Part shown: piece by piece, positions 16,704 through 25,848 of the stretch
Layout: every line of letters starts with the position of its first letter
Numbering within the stretch: the stretch's first letter is position 1
Assembly (NCBI GenBank): GCA_963760405.1
Contig: CAVXCV010000004.1
Coordinates: forward strand, 1,054,001 to 1,118,000
Source: RYN-230 sp963760405
GTDB lineage: Bacteria; Actinomycetota; Actinomycetes; Streptosporangiales; Streptosporangiaceae
Direction: 5' to 3'
Length of the DNA: 64,000 nucleotides
The notes under the pieces: model-generated
What the model saw: only the letters and a program-made list of their open reading frames with translations
Told to the model about the DNA's origin: nothing
The model's database searches: none
Position numbers and translations under genes: made by a program

Positions 16704-19700
16704 GTGACGGCAGCCGTGGCGGATCACACCAGCCACCAGGATGGTTTCGTGCACCTCCACGTGCACACCGAGTACTCCATGCTGGACGGGGCCGCGCGGC
16801 TGAAGGACATGTTCGCTGAGTGCGCGCGGGCCGGCATGCCCGCCGTGGCCATGACCGACCATGGCAACCTCTACGGCGCCTACGACTTCTGGTCCAAGGC
16901 GACCAAGGCCGGGATCAAGCCAATCATCGGCATCGAGGCCTACGTTGCCCCGGAGCATCGCAGGCACCGCCAGCCCGTGCGCTGGGGCACCCCGGCGCAA
17001 AAGGATGACGACGTGTCCGGGGCGGGCGCGTACACGCACATGACGCTGCTCGCGGAGACCACCGAGGGCATGCACAACATGTTCCGGCTGTCCTCCCTGG
17101 CCTCGCTGGAGGGTTACTTCCGCAAGCCGCGGATGGATCGCGAACTGCTCGCCGCGCACGCCAAGGGGATCATCGCGACCACCGGCTGCCCCAGCGGCGA
17201 GGTGCAGACCCGGCTGCGGCTCGGCCAGTACGCGCAGGCGGTCGAGGCGGCCGCCGCGTACCGGGACATCTTCGGGCGGGGCAACTTCTTCGTCGAGATC
17301 ATGGACCACGGCCTGAGCATCGAGCAGCGGGTCCGGGACGGCCTGCGCCGCATCGCCCGGGAACTGGACCTGCCGTTCGTGGTCACCAACGACTCGCACT
17401 ACACGGTCGAGGAGGACGCGAAAGCGCACGAGGTGCTGCTCTGCGTGCAGACCGGGTCCAACATGGCCGACCCGGGCCGGTTCAAGTTCGACGGCACCGG
17501 CTACTACCTGAAGAGCCCGCAGGAGATGCGCGCGGCGTTCACCGACGAGGAGTGGCAGTCGGGCTGCGACTCCACCCTGCTCATCGCCGAACGGGCGGAC
17601 GTCGCCTTCCAGCCGAAGAACCTCATGCCGCTGTTTGACGTCCCGGCGGGGGAGACCGAGGAAAGCTGGCTGCGCCAGGAAGTCTGGCGCGGGATGGACC
17701 GCCGCTACCCGGACAGCTACGACGGGCGGCGCCGCGACCAGGTCGAGTACGAGATGGGCATCATCACCCAGATGGGCTTCTGCTCGTACTTCCTGGTCGT
17801 CGCGGACTTCATCATGTGGGCCAAGCGGAACGGGATCTGGGTCGGCCCGGGCCGCGGCTCGGCCGCTGGCTGCCTGGTCGCCTACGCCCTGGGCATCACC
17901 GACCTGGACCCGCTGGTGCATGGCCTGATCTTCGAGCGGTTCCTGAATCCCGAGCGCGTGTCCATGCCCGACATCGACATCGACTTCGACGAACGCCGGC
18001 GGGGCGACGTGATCCGCTACGTCACCGAGAAGTGGGGCGAGGACCGGGTCGCGCAGATCATCACCTACGGCACGATCAAGGCCAAGGCGGCGGTCAAGGA
18101 CTCCGCCCGGGTGCTCGGTTTCCCCTACGCGCTCGGTGACCGGATCACGAAGGCGTTCCCCCCCGCGGTGATGGGCAAGGACATCCCGCTGTCCGGGATC
18201 TTCGACGAATCCCACCCCCGGTACGGCGAGGCCGGCGAGATCCGCACCCTGTACGAGGCCGAGGCCGAGGTCCGGCAGGTCATCGACACCGCGCGCGGGC
18301 TGGAAGGGCTGATCCGCCAGGCCGGGGTGCACGCGGCCGGCGTGATCATGAGCAGCGAACCGATCATCGACCACGTCCCGGTCTGGAAGCGGGAGGCGGA
18401 CGGCGCGGTCATCACCCAGTTCGACTACCCGGCGTGCGAATCGCTCGGCCTGCTGAAGATGGACTTCCTCGGCCTGCGGAACCTCACCGTGCTGGATGAC
18501 GCGGTCCGCGGGGTCAAGGCCAACCGGGGCATCGAGATCAACCTGGAGTCCTTGCCACTGGACGACAAGCCCACCTACGACCTGCTGGCCCGGGGCGACA
18601 CGCTGGGCATCTTCCAGTTCGACGGCGGCCCGATGCGGGCCCTGCTGCGCAGCATGCGGCCGGACAATTTCGAGGACATCTCCGCGGTCGGCGCGCTCTA
18701 CCGGCCCGGCCCGATGGGCGCCAACGCGCACAACGACTACGCCGACCGGAAGAACCAGCGCAAGCCGGTCGTGCCCATCCACCCCGAGCTGGCCGAGCCG
18801 CTGGCCGAAATCCTGGGCGACACCTACGGGCTGATCGTCTACCAGGAGCAGGTCATGGCGATCGCGCAGAAGGTGGCCGGGTACAGCCTGGGCAGCGCGG
18901 ACCTGCTCCGCCGGGCCATGGGCAAGAAGAAAAAGGAGATCCTGGACAAGGAGTTCGCGCCGTTCGAGGCCGGGATGAAGGCCAACGGCTACTCGGCGGC
19001 GGCGATCAAGACCCTCTGGGACATCCTGGTCCCGTTCTCCGACTACGCGTTCAACAAGGCGCACAGCGCCGCGTACGGGCTGGTCTCCTACTGGACCGCC
19101 TATCTCAAGGCGAACTACCCGGCCGAATACATGGCCGGGCTGCTCACTTCCGTATCCGGCGACAAGGACAAGAGCGCTCTATACCTCAACGAATGCCGCC
19201 GGATGGGAATCACCGTCCTACCACCCGACGTCAACGCGTCCACGGCCATGTTCACCCCGGTCGGCAATGACATCAGGTTCGGCCTGGCCGCGGTGCGCAA
19301 TGTCGGCACGAACGTGGTGGACGCGATCGTCGAGGCGCGGACGGCCAAGGGCGCGTTCACCAGCTTCGCTGACTTCCTGCGCAAGGTCCCGGTCAACGTG
19401 TGCAACAAGCGGGTCATCGAGTCGCTGGTCAAGGCGGGCGCGTTCGACTCGCTCGGGCACCCGCGCAAGGGCCTGGTGCTGATCCACGAGCAGGCCATCG
19501 ACACCGTGATCGACGTGAAGCGGAACGAGGCCATCGGCCAGGATTCGTTGTTCGGCGGGGACGAGGAGACCGAGGCCACGTTCGAGGTCCCGGTGCCGGA
19601 TGGGGAATGGGACAAGGCCACCGTGCTGGCATTCGAGCGGGAGATGCTCGGCCTGTACGTGTCCGACCACCCGCTGCTGGGCGTGGAGCACATCGTGGCC

Positions 19701-20273
19701 GCGGCCACCGACTGCTCCGTGGCCGAACTGCTCAGCTCGGCAGTGGATGAGGCCGAGCGCAGCTCGCGCGGCGGCCGTGACGGCGGCTCGATGGTCACCG
19801 TCGGCGGGATCCTGTCCGGGGTGCAGCGGAAGGTGACCCGCCAGGGCAACCCGTGGGCCGCCGCGACCCTGGAGGACCTGGAAGGCGCCATCGAGGTGCT
19901 GTTCTTCCCCGCGGCCTACCAGCAGTGCTCGCTGCTGCTCGCGGAAGACGCGATCCTGCTGGTAAAGGGACGGCTGGACCGGCGCGAGGAAACGCCCAAG
20001 CTGATCGCGCAGGAGGTGACCGCGCCGGACCTGTCGGCGGACGAAGGCGGCCCTTTCGTCGTGTCGATGCCGGTGCAGCGGTGCGTCGCGCCCGTGGTGG
20101 ACCGGCTGCGCGAGGTGCTGTGCACCCACCCGGGCCTGGCCGAGGTGCACCTGAAGCTGTGCAACGGCCCGCGGGCGACGGTCGTCCGGCTGGATGACAA
20201 GCTCCGGGTCAAGCCGTCGCCCGCCCTGCTCGCCGACCTGAAGCAGCTCCTCGGCCCCGCCTGCGTGGGCTAG
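16704..20273 (+). CDS. dnaE: DnaE1, replicative DNA polymerase III alpha subunit
   Basis: Catalytic subunit of the chromosomal replicase. 1189 residues, full length. The N-terminal PHP domain starts HLHVHTEYSMLDGA and has MTDHGNLYGA. The polymerase acidic triad region reads PDIDIDFDERRRGDV near residue 421. The finger and tandem HhH region follow. An OB fold (VTVGGILSGVQRKVT, near residue 1031) and a C-terminal tail end the protein. The GTG at 16704 has a strong AAGGAGG site about 10 nt upstream. The 250-nt gap before it holds a TAGGCT -10-like hexamer at 16550 but no gene. It is intact, with no sign of frameshift. Confidence 0.97.
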   Translation: MTAAVADHTSHQDGFVHLHVHTEYSMLDGAARLKDMFAECARAGMPAVAMTDHGNLYGAYDFWSKATKAGIKPIIGIEAYVAPEHRRHRQPVRWGTPAQKDDDVSGAGAYTHMTLLAETTEGMHNMFRLSSLASLEGYFRKPRMDRELLAAHAKGIIATTGCPSGEVQTRLRLGQYAQAVEAAAAYRDIFGRGNFFVEIMDHGLSIEQRVRDGLRRIARELDLPFVVTNDSHYTVEEDAKAHEVLLCVQTGSNMADPGRFKFDGTGYYLKSPQEMRAAFTDEEWQSGCDSTLLIAERADVAFQPKNLMPLFDVPAGETEESWLRQEVWRGMDRRYPDSYDGRRRDQVEYEMGIITQMGFCSYFLVVADFIMWAKRNGIWVGPGRGSAAGCLVAYALGITDLDPLVHGLIFERFLNPERVSMPDIDIDFDERRRGDVIRYVTEKWGEDRVAQIITYGTIKAKAAVKDSARVLGFPYALGDRITKAFPPAVMGKDIPLSGIFDESHPRYGEAGEIRTLYEAEAEVRQVIDTARGLEGLIRQAGVHAAGVIMSSEPIIDHVPVWKREADGAVITQFDYPACESLGLLKMDFLGLRNLTVLDDAVRGVKANRGIEINLESLPLDDKPTYDLLARGDTLGIFQFDGGPMRALLRSMRPDNFEDISAVGALYRPGPMGANAHNDYADRKNQRKPVVPIHPELAEPLAEILGDTYGLIVYQEQVMAIAQKVAGYSLGSADLLRRAMGKKKKEILDKEFAPFEAGMKANGYSAAAIKTLWDILVPFSDYAFNKAHSAAYGLVSYWTAYLKANYPAEYMAGLLTSVSGDKDKSALYLNECRRMGITVLPPDVNASTAMFTPVGNDIRFGLAAVRNVGTNVVDAIVEARTAKGAFTSFADFLRKVPVNVCNKRVIESLVKAGAFDSLGHPRKGLVLIHEQAIDTVIDVKRNEAIGQDSLFGGDEETEATFEVPVPDGEWDKATVLAFEREMLGLYVSDHPLLGVEHIVAAATDCSVAELLSSAVDEAERSSRGGRDGGSMVTVGGILSGVQRKVTRQGNPWAAATLEDLEGAIEVLFFPAAYQQCSLLLAEDAILLVKGRLDRREETPKLIAQEVTAPDLSADEGGPFVVSMPVQRCVAPVVDRLREVLCTHPGLAEVHLKLCNGPRATVVRLDDKLRVKPSPALLADLKQLLGPACVG

Positions 20274-20360
20274 GGGGTCGCGGTAGGGCGGGCGGCGGCC
20301 CACCCCGAACCGGCGACTCACCAGGCAGCTGCGGGAAGTTACCGGCCCGCGTCAGCCGGG

Positions 20361-20392
20361 TCGTTGGGGGTTCCGGGGGCTCGAGCCCCCGG
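20361..20392. repeat. R1 core variant, perfect 20-bp palindrome between convergent genes
   Basis: TCGTTGGGGGTT precedes a fully self-complementary 20-mer, CCGGGGGCTCGAGCCCCCGG (20373-20392). It matches the R1 core arrangement but has CTCGAG at its centre. Lying between the 3' ends of dnaE and the minus-strand ABC operon, it may act as a bidirectional transcription stop. Confidence 0.7.
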
Positions 20393-20414
20393 CAAGCACC
20401 GGCCCCCGGGCAGC

Positions 20415-21269
20415 TCACGCGTCGCGGCGCTGCATCAGGTAGGCGCCGATACCGAGGAGCAGGACGGTCCACGCGCAGAACACGCCGAAGCCCTGCCACG
20501 GTGACAGCAGCTGGTCGGGCGTCTGATGGTCCGAGGTGATCAGCACGCCCGCCACGGTCGGAAAGTACTGGTGCACGTGCTTGCCCCAGCTGTCCGGCAG
20601 CAGCGCCAGGATGTTTCCGATCACCAGGACCAGGCCGATGACCGTGGTGACCGCGCCCGCGGTATGCCGGATCAGCAGGCCGATGGCCAGCGCGAACAAG
20701 CCGAGCACGGTCAGGTACAGGCCGGCCCCGATCACCGCGCGGGTCACGTTCGGGCCGCTCAGCGAGACCTGGACCAGGCTGTGCGCCAGTGCCGAGCCGA
20801 TGAAGAACGAGCCGAACGCGACGATCTCGCCGATGACCAGGACCAGCACGCTGAACACGGCCACCTTGGCGGCCAGCACGGGCAGCCGCTTGGGCACGGC
20901 CAGGAACGAGGCCCGGACCGTCCCGGCGGAGTACTCACTGGTGATCACCAGCACGCCGAGCACGCAGATGGCGAGCTGGCCCAGCCCGAGCCCGGTGCCG
21001 AGGATGAAGCTGGTCGGGTCGGCGGAGATCGTGGCGGCCGCGTTGCGGCCGCCATTGCCCTGCTGGATCGAGTGCACGGTCAGCCAGGTGAGCAGGCCGG
21101 TGAGGCCCAGGGAGACCACGGCGAACAGGAGCAGGGTCCAGACCGTGGACCGGACCGAACGGATCTTGGTCCATTCGGCGAGCATCACGTGGCCGAAGCC
21201 CACGTGGTGAGCGGGCGGGGGCACGGCGCGCACCCCCTGGGCCTGCACAGGCGCGCTGGCGGAGGTCAT
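20415..21269 (-). CDS. ABC-2 type transporter permease
   Basis: Membrane subunit of an ABC exporter paired with the ATPase encoded just upstream. 284 residues; about six hydrophobic segments, including TVWTLLLFAVVSLGLTGLL, a central FSVLVLVIGEIVAFGSFFIG, and VTTVIGLVLVIGNILALL. The loop ITSEYSAGTVRASFLAVPKR is typical of ABC-2 permeases. Its start overlaps the ATPase stop by four bases. The substrate is unknown; such pairs in actinomycetes are often linked to drug or peptide export. Confidence 0.88.
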   Translation of the reverse strand: MTSASAPVQAQGVRAVPPPAHHVGFGHVMLAEWTKIRSVRSTVWTLLLFAVVSLGLTGLLTWLTVHSIQQGNGGRNAAATISADPTSFILGTGLGLGQLAICVLGVLVITSEYSAGTVRASFLAVPKRLPVLAAKVAVFSVLVLVIGEIVAFGSFFIGSALAHSLVQVSLSGPNVTRAVIGAGLYLTVLGLFALAIGLLIRHTAGAVTTVIGLVLVIGNILALLPDSWGKHVHQYFPTVAGVLITSDHQTPDQLLSPWQGFGVFCAWTVLLLGIGAYLMQRRDA

Positions 21270-22291
21270 CGGGCGTTCTCCTGGGCGGTGGTGACGGTCT
21301 GCGCGGCCGGGCTGCTGCCGCCGGGACCGCCGGGGAGGCTGGCCGCGGCCGTCGCGTACTCGGAACTGTCCGCGGTCAGCTCCATGTAGGCCTCCTCCAG
21401 GGAGGCCAGCCGCGGCGTGAGCTCGTGCAGGACGACCTGGCCGGCCGCGGCGATCTCGCCGACCCGCGGCGCGTCCAGGCCGGTGACCCGGAGCGCGGGG
21501 GCGGTCCCGGCGGCGGGCTGGCTTTCGCTGGGCCGCTCGCCGTCCGGCTCATCTGCGGTGGCCTTGCCGCCTTCGGCCGCGATCAGGTCAGCGAGCCGGG
21601 CCGCGTCAGGCGAGCGCACCAGAACGTACTTATCCGAGCTGCGCTGGATGAAGTCCTGAGTGCTGGTGTCCGCGATTAGCTTGCCGCGGCCAATAACGAT
21701 CAGATGGTCCGCGGTGACAGCCATTTCGTTCATCAGGTGGCTGGACACGAAAATGGTCCGGCCTTCCCCGGCCAGGTGCTTCATCAGGTTCCTGATCCAC
21801 AGGATGCCCTCGGGGTCGAGCCCGTTGACCGGCTCGTCCAGCAGCAGTACCTGCGGGTTGCCGAGCATGGCTACGGCGATGCCGACCCGCTGGCTCATGC
21901 CGAGCGAGTAGCCGCGGGTTCGCTTGCGGCCGACGGCCCGCAGCCCGACCAGGTCGAGCACCTCATCCACCCGGGACCGCGCCAGGCCCTGGGTCTCGGC
22001 CAGGAAGAGCAGGTGGTTGTAGGCGCTGCGGCCGGGATGCATGGCCTTTGCCTCGAGTAGCGCCCCCACGGTGCGCAGCGGCTGGGCGATGTCCGCGTAC
22101 CGCTTCCCCTCGATGGTGGCGGTCCCGGAGTGCGGGTGGTCCAGGCCGAGGATCAGCCGCATCGTGGTGGACTTGCCCGCGCCGTTCGGCCCCAGGAAGC
22201 CGGTCACCCGGCCTGGCTGGACGGTGAACGACAAATGGTCTACTGCGACCTTGTCCCCGTAACGTTTGGTGAGGTCCCGTGCCTCAATCAT
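21266..22291 (-). CDS. ABC transporter ATP-binding protein
   Basis: Cytoplasmic ATPase driving the neighbouring permease. Walker A GPNGAGKST is near residue 35, the Q-loop region near 80, the ABC signature YSLGMSQR near 126, Walker B LLLDEPVNGLDPEG, and the switch His in VSSHLMNEMA. About 120 residues beyond the nucleotide-binding domain include an acidic Glu/Pro linker and a C-terminal ELTPRLASLEEAYMELT helix typical of this exporter class. The ATG at 22291 is chosen because GAGGGG lies 6-7 nt upstream and IEARDLTKRYGDK follows at once. Confidence 0.92.
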   Translation of the reverse strand: MIEARDLTKRYGDKVAVDHLSFTVQPGRVTGFLGPNGAGKSTTMRLILGLDHPHSGTATIEGKRYADIAQPLRTVGALLEAKAMHPGRSAYNHLLFLAETQGLARSRVDEVLDLVGLRAVGRKRTRGYSLGMSQRVGIAVAMLGNPQVLLLDEPVNGLDPEGILWIRNLMKHLAGEGRTIFVSSHLMNEMAVTADHLIVIGRGKLIADTSTQDFIQRSSDKYVLVRSPDAARLADLIAAEGGKATADEPDGERPSESQPAAGTAPALRVTGLDAPRVGEIAAAGQVVLHELTPRLASLEEAYMELTADSSEYATAAASLPGGPGGSSPAAQTVTTAQENAR

Positions 22292-22512
22292 GATGTCCCC
22301 TCGAAGTGGCTGGCCTAGGTAGCCTGCCGCGACGGTCAGCACCTAAGGTAGCAAGTTATTGGCCGCCGGCTGCATTTGCGGTGTGCGGGCTGGCCAGTAT
22401 TGTGCTGCTGCCAGCTGAATGCTGGCTGAGCAGCTATTGCCGGGTCCGGCGGCTGCCGGGGTGCGGCGGCGGACTGCACAGCAGCGGCGGGTCAACTACG
22501 CTTCAGCGCATA

Positions 22513-23220
22513 ATGTCGCAGCCGACGAGTTCTCCTGACGCGCCTGGCGGCCGGCCAGCCGAGGACAGGCCCTCGGCCAGGCCGCCCGCCGGGCCCGCTT
22601 TCGCCGGATTCCTGGCCGCCAGCCCCGCTAGCCCCGCGGGTAACGGTTTCCTGGGCGGCGGCCCGGTCGGTGACCCGGGCGCCGTCCCCGTGGCCAGCGT
22701 CTGGCGCACGGTGGCCGCCTGCCTGGCCGCCGCGGCCAGCACGGTCATGCTCGGGGCGGCGGCCGGGCTCGCCTGGTCGGTGCTGGCGCCGCGCCCGCTG
22801 CTGGTCATGACCGGGCACGGCAGCGCTGCCGTGATCAACGTGGAGACAACCGCGTTCATCGCCGCGGACGGCTGGTACGCCCTGGTCGCCCTGGTCGGCG
22901 GGGCGGCGGCCGGGCTGCTCGGCTACTGGCTCGCGGTACGCAGGCACGGCCCGGCCGGCATGGCCACCGTCCTGGTCAGCGCGGTGGGCGCGGGCGTGGT
23001 CGCGCTGTGGATCGGCGAGCAGATCGGGCTGGCCCACTATCGCCACCTGCTGGCCACCCTGCCAGCCGGAGCGCATCTGCAGGACGCGCTGGTCCTGGGC
23101 AGCCGCAGCGCCATCGCGTTCTGGCCGCTGGCGGCCGGCCTGGCCGCGGGCGGCATCGTGGCGGCCGGCGTGTTCCGCGACCGGCGGCTTGCGGCCAGCG
23201 AAGATCCCGACGGCGCTTGA
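22513..23220 (+). CDS. DUF2567-like membrane protein
   Basis: 235 residues. A Pro/Ala/Ser-rich N-terminus (to about residue 55) precedes four membrane helices: TVAACLAAAASTVMLGAAAG, ALVALVGGAAAGLLGYWLA, MATVLVSAVGAGVVALWIG and IAFWPLAAGLAAGGIVAAG. The loop LAPRPLLVMTG with TTAFIAADGWYAL matches my memory of the actinobacterial DUF2567 family of unknown function. A -10-like TACGCT (22497-22502) sits 10 nt before the ATG, so the leader is very short. It lies directly upstream of the his genes. Confidence 0.7.
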   Translation: MSQPTSSPDAPGGRPAEDRPSARPPAGPAFAGFLAASPASPAGNGFLGGGPVGDPGAVPVASVWRTVAACLAAAASTVMLGAAAGLAWSVLAPRPLLVMTGHGSAAVINVETTAFIAADGWYALVALVGGAAAGLLGYWLAVRRHGPAGMATVLVSAVGAGVVALWIGEQIGLAHYRHLLATLPAGAHLQDALVLGSRSAIAFWPLAAGLAAGGIVAAGVFRDRRLAASEDPDGA

Positions 23221-23275
23221 CCGCGCGACTGGCCGCCAGCCTGGCCGCGCGACTGGCCGCCAGCCTGTCCGCGAT
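23221..23275 (+). repeat. 24-bp tandem repeat upstream of hisD
   Basis: GCGCGACTGGCCGCCAGCCT, with the following 4 nt, occurs twice in succession just after the DUF2567-like stop, with a degenerate continuation. Non-coding. Confidence 0.7.
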
Positions 23276-23320
23276 GCGGACGCCAGCGCGAGGGCGGCAC
23301 TGGCTCCGTAGACTGAGCGG

Positions 23321-24634
23321 GTGCTTTCCAGGATCGATCTCCGAGGCCGGCCCGCCGCCACCCTGACCAGGGAAGAGCTCGCCACCACCCTGCCCAGGGC
23401 CGGACTGGACATTGCGGCCGCGGTCGAGGTGATCAGGCCCATCTGCGACGACGTGCGGCATCGCGGCGCGGCCGCGGTGCGGGAGTACACCCAGCGGTTC
23501 GACGGGGTGGATCTGGCCAGCACCCGGGTGCCCGCCAGCGCGCTGGCCGCGGCGCTCGGCGCGCTGGCGCCGGACCTGCGGGCGGCGCTGGAGGAGACGA
23601 TCCGGCGGCTGCGCCTGGTGCACGAGGCGCAGCGGCCCGCTGACGTCGTCACTCACGTCGCCGACGGTGCTACCGTCACCGAGCGCTACGTCGCGGTCGG
23701 CCGGGCCGGCGTGTACGTGCCCGGCGGGCTGGTGACCTATCCGTCCTCGGTGCTGATGAACGTGGTGCCGGCCCAGGTGGCCGGGGTGCCGCGGATCGCC
23801 GTCGCCTCGCCGCCGCAGCGAGACGGGCTGCCCGCGCCGGCTGTGCTGGCGGCCTGCGCGCTGCTCGGCATCGAGGAGGTACACGCCGCTGGCGGGGCCC
23901 AGGCCATCGCCATGCTCGGCTATGGCACCGCCGACTGCGCCGCGGTGGACACCGTGACCGGCCCCGGCAACGTGTACGTGGCCGCGGCCAAGCGATTGCT
24001 GCTCGGTGTCATCGGCACCGATGCCGAGGCCGGGCCGACCGAGATCGCGATCATCGCCGACCACACCGCCGACCCTGGCTTCGTGGCCGCCGACCTGGTG
24101 GCGCAGGCCGAGCACGACTCGCTGGCCGCCTGCCTGCTGATCACCACCGACCCCGGGCTGGCCGACCGGGTGGACAAGGCGCTGGCGCCCCAGGTCGCGG
24201 CGGCCCGGCACCGGGAACGGGTGCAGGCCGCGCTGGCCGGGCAGTCAGCCACCGTGCTGGTCAGCGATCTGGACGCGGCGGTGGCGGTCAGCGACGGCTG
24301 GGCGCCGGAGCACCTGGAGATCCAGACCGAGGACGCGGCCGCCGTGGCCCGCCGGATCCGCAACGCGGGCGCCATCTTCGTCGGCCCGTATGCCCCAGTG
24401 TCGCTCGGGGACTACCTGGCCGGGTCCAATCACGTGCTGCCCACCGGCGGCACCGCGCGGCACACCGCGGGGCTGTCCGTGCTGTCCTTCCTGCGCGGCA
24501 TCCACCTGGTCGAGTACGGCCGGGATGCGCTCGCCGGGGTGGCCCCGCACATCGACGCGCTCGGCGGGGCCGAGGATCTCACCGCCCACGTCGAAGCGGT
24601 CCGGGTGCGGATTCCCCGGACCGGGACGACATGA
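23321..24634 (+). CDS. hisD: HisD, histidinol dehydrogenase
   Basis: Zinc enzyme catalysing the last two oxidations to histidine. 437 residues. Family landmarks: GRAGVYVPGGLVTYPSSVLM, DTVTGPGNVYVAAAKR, the zinc and catalytic region AGPTEIAIIAD and AQAEHDS, and the C-terminal SNHVLPTGGTARHTAGLSV with catalytic His residues. The GTG at 23321 has no ribosome site. Instead TAGACT (23309-23314) lies 6 nt upstream, so the mRNA is probably leaderless and this is the operon promoter. The stop overlaps hisC as ATGA. Confidence 0.95.
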   Translation: MLSRIDLRGRPAATLTREELATTLPRAGLDIAAAVEVIRPICDDVRHRGAAAVREYTQRFDGVDLASTRVPASALAAALGALAPDLRAALEETIRRLRLVHEAQRPADVVTHVADGATVTERYVAVGRAGVYVPGGLVTYPSSVLMNVVPAQVAGVPRIAVASPPQRDGLPAPAVLAACALLGIEEVHAAGGAQAIAMLGYGTADCAAVDTVTGPGNVYVAAAKRLLLGVIGTDAEAGPTEIAIIADHTADPGFVAADLVAQAEHDSLAACLLITTDPGLADRVDKALAPQVAAARHRERVQAALAGQSATVLVSDLDAAVAVSDGWAPEHLEIQTEDAAAVARRIRNAGAIFVGPYAPVSLGDYLAGSNHVLPTGGTARHTAGLSVLSFLRGIHLVEYGRDALAGVAPHIDALGGAEDLTAHVEAVRVRIPRTGTT

Positions 24635-25848
24635 CCGGCGCAAGCTCCGGTGATGGGGGGCGCGCGGAAGGCGTGTCTCCCCGGGCGGGCGACTCGCGGG
24701 GGGTTCCGCGGGATCGCCCCCCCGGGCTGGCCTTCCCCGGCTGGCTGCCGCTACGGGAGGACCTGGCCGGGCACGTGCCGTACGGGGCGCCGCAGATCGA
24801 CGTCCCGGTCCGGCTGAACACCAACGAGAACCCCTACCCGCCGTCCCCGGCCCTGGTCCAGGCCATCGCGACCGCGGTCGCCGAGGTGGCCGGGACACTG
24901 AACCGGTACCCAGACCGGGACGCGGTCGCGCTGCGCGAGGACCTGGCCGGCTACCTCGGGCACGGGCTGGCCGCCAGCCAGGTCTGGGCGGCCAACGGCT
25001 CCAACGAGATCATCCAGCAGCTGCTGCAGGCGTTCGGCGGGCCTGGCCGCAGCGCGCTCGGTTTCGAGCCTTCCTACTCGATGCACCCGCTGATCGCGCT
25101 GGCCACCGGCACCGGATGGATCAGCGGCGCCCGGGACGCCGACTTCGGCGTGGACCCGGACCGGGCGGTCGCGCTGATCCGGGCTGAGCAGCCTGCCGTG
25201 GTGTTCCTCACCTCGCCGAACAACCCGACCGGGACCGCGCTGGCCCCGGCCGTGATCGAGGCGGTCTGCGCCGCGGCCCCCGGGATGATCATCGTGGACG
25301 AGGCCTACGCCGAGTTCGCCCGGGACACCTCGGCCAGCGCGCTGACCCTGCTGCCGCGCTGCCCCCGGCTGGCCGTGACTCGCACCATGTCCAAGGCGTT
25401 CGCGCTGGCCGGGGCCCGGGTCGGCTACCTGGCCGCCGACCCCGAGGTACTGCGGGCGCTGCTGCTGGTCCGGCTGCCCTACCACCTCTCCGCCGTCACC
25501 CAGGCCGTGGCCCAGGCTGCCCTGGCGCACCGGCATGAGCCCATGGCTACCGTTGCGGCGCTACGGGCGGAACGTGACGACATCGTGCGCTGGTTGCGCG
25601 GACGGGGGCTGCGGGTAGCGGATTCCGACGCGAACTTCGTGCTGTTCGGCGAGTTCGCGGACCGGCACGCGGTCTGGCAGGGCCTGCTGGACCAGGGCGT
25701 GCTGATCCGGGAGACCGGCCCAGCGGGCTGGCTGCGGGTCAGTGTCGGCACACCCGCCGAGATGGCCGCGTTCCGTGCCGCACTGGATCATGTTGTACCG
25801 GGCACGCCGGACGAAGCCGTGCCGTTGAGGGAAGAGGTAGCGCCGTGA
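24631..25848 (+). CDS. hisC: HisC, histidinol-phosphate aminotransferase with R1-encoded N-terminal extension
   Basis: PLP enzyme converting imidazole-acetol phosphate to histidinol phosphate. 405 residues. The PLP lysine lies in TMSKAFALAGARVGY (about residue 254). RLNTNENPYPPSP, ANGSNEIIQQLL, SPNNPTGTAL and the C-terminal WLRVSVGTPAEM are all conserved. Residues 8-35 are encoded by an R1 repeat (GVSPRAGDSRGVPRDRPPG) before the usual beginning, LPLREDLAGHVPYGAPQ. No conventional start lies between the repeat and conserved sequence, and the ATG at 24631 overlaps the hisD stop, so the repeat appears to be translated. Confidence 0.93.
   Translation: MTGASSGDGGRAEGVSPRAGDSRGVPRDRPPGLAFPGWLPLREDLAGHVPYGAPQIDVPVRLNTNENPYPPSPALVQAIATAVAEVAGTLNRYPDRDAVALREDLAGYLGHGLAASQVWAANGSNEIIQQLLQAFGGPGRSALGFEPSYSMHPLIALATGTGWISGARDADFGVDPDRAVALIRAEQPAVVFLTSPNNPTGTALAPAVIEAVCAAAPGMIIVDEAYAEFARDTSASALTLLPRCPRLAVTRTMSKAFALAGARVGYLAADPEVLRALLLVRLPYHLSAVTQAVAQAALAHRHEPMATVAALRAERDDIVRWLRGRGLRVADSDANFVLFGEFADRHAVWQGLLDQGVLIRETGPAGWLRVSVGTPAEMAAFRAALDHVVPGTPDEAVPLREEVAP
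24651..24729 (+). repeat. R1 repeat inside the hisC 5' coding region
   Basis: Contains AAGGCGTGTCTCCCCGGGCG, GCGACTCGCGGGGGGTT and the core CCGCGGGATCGCCCCCCCGG (24706-24725). It is read in the same frame and orientation as the hisF copy. Confidence 0.85.
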
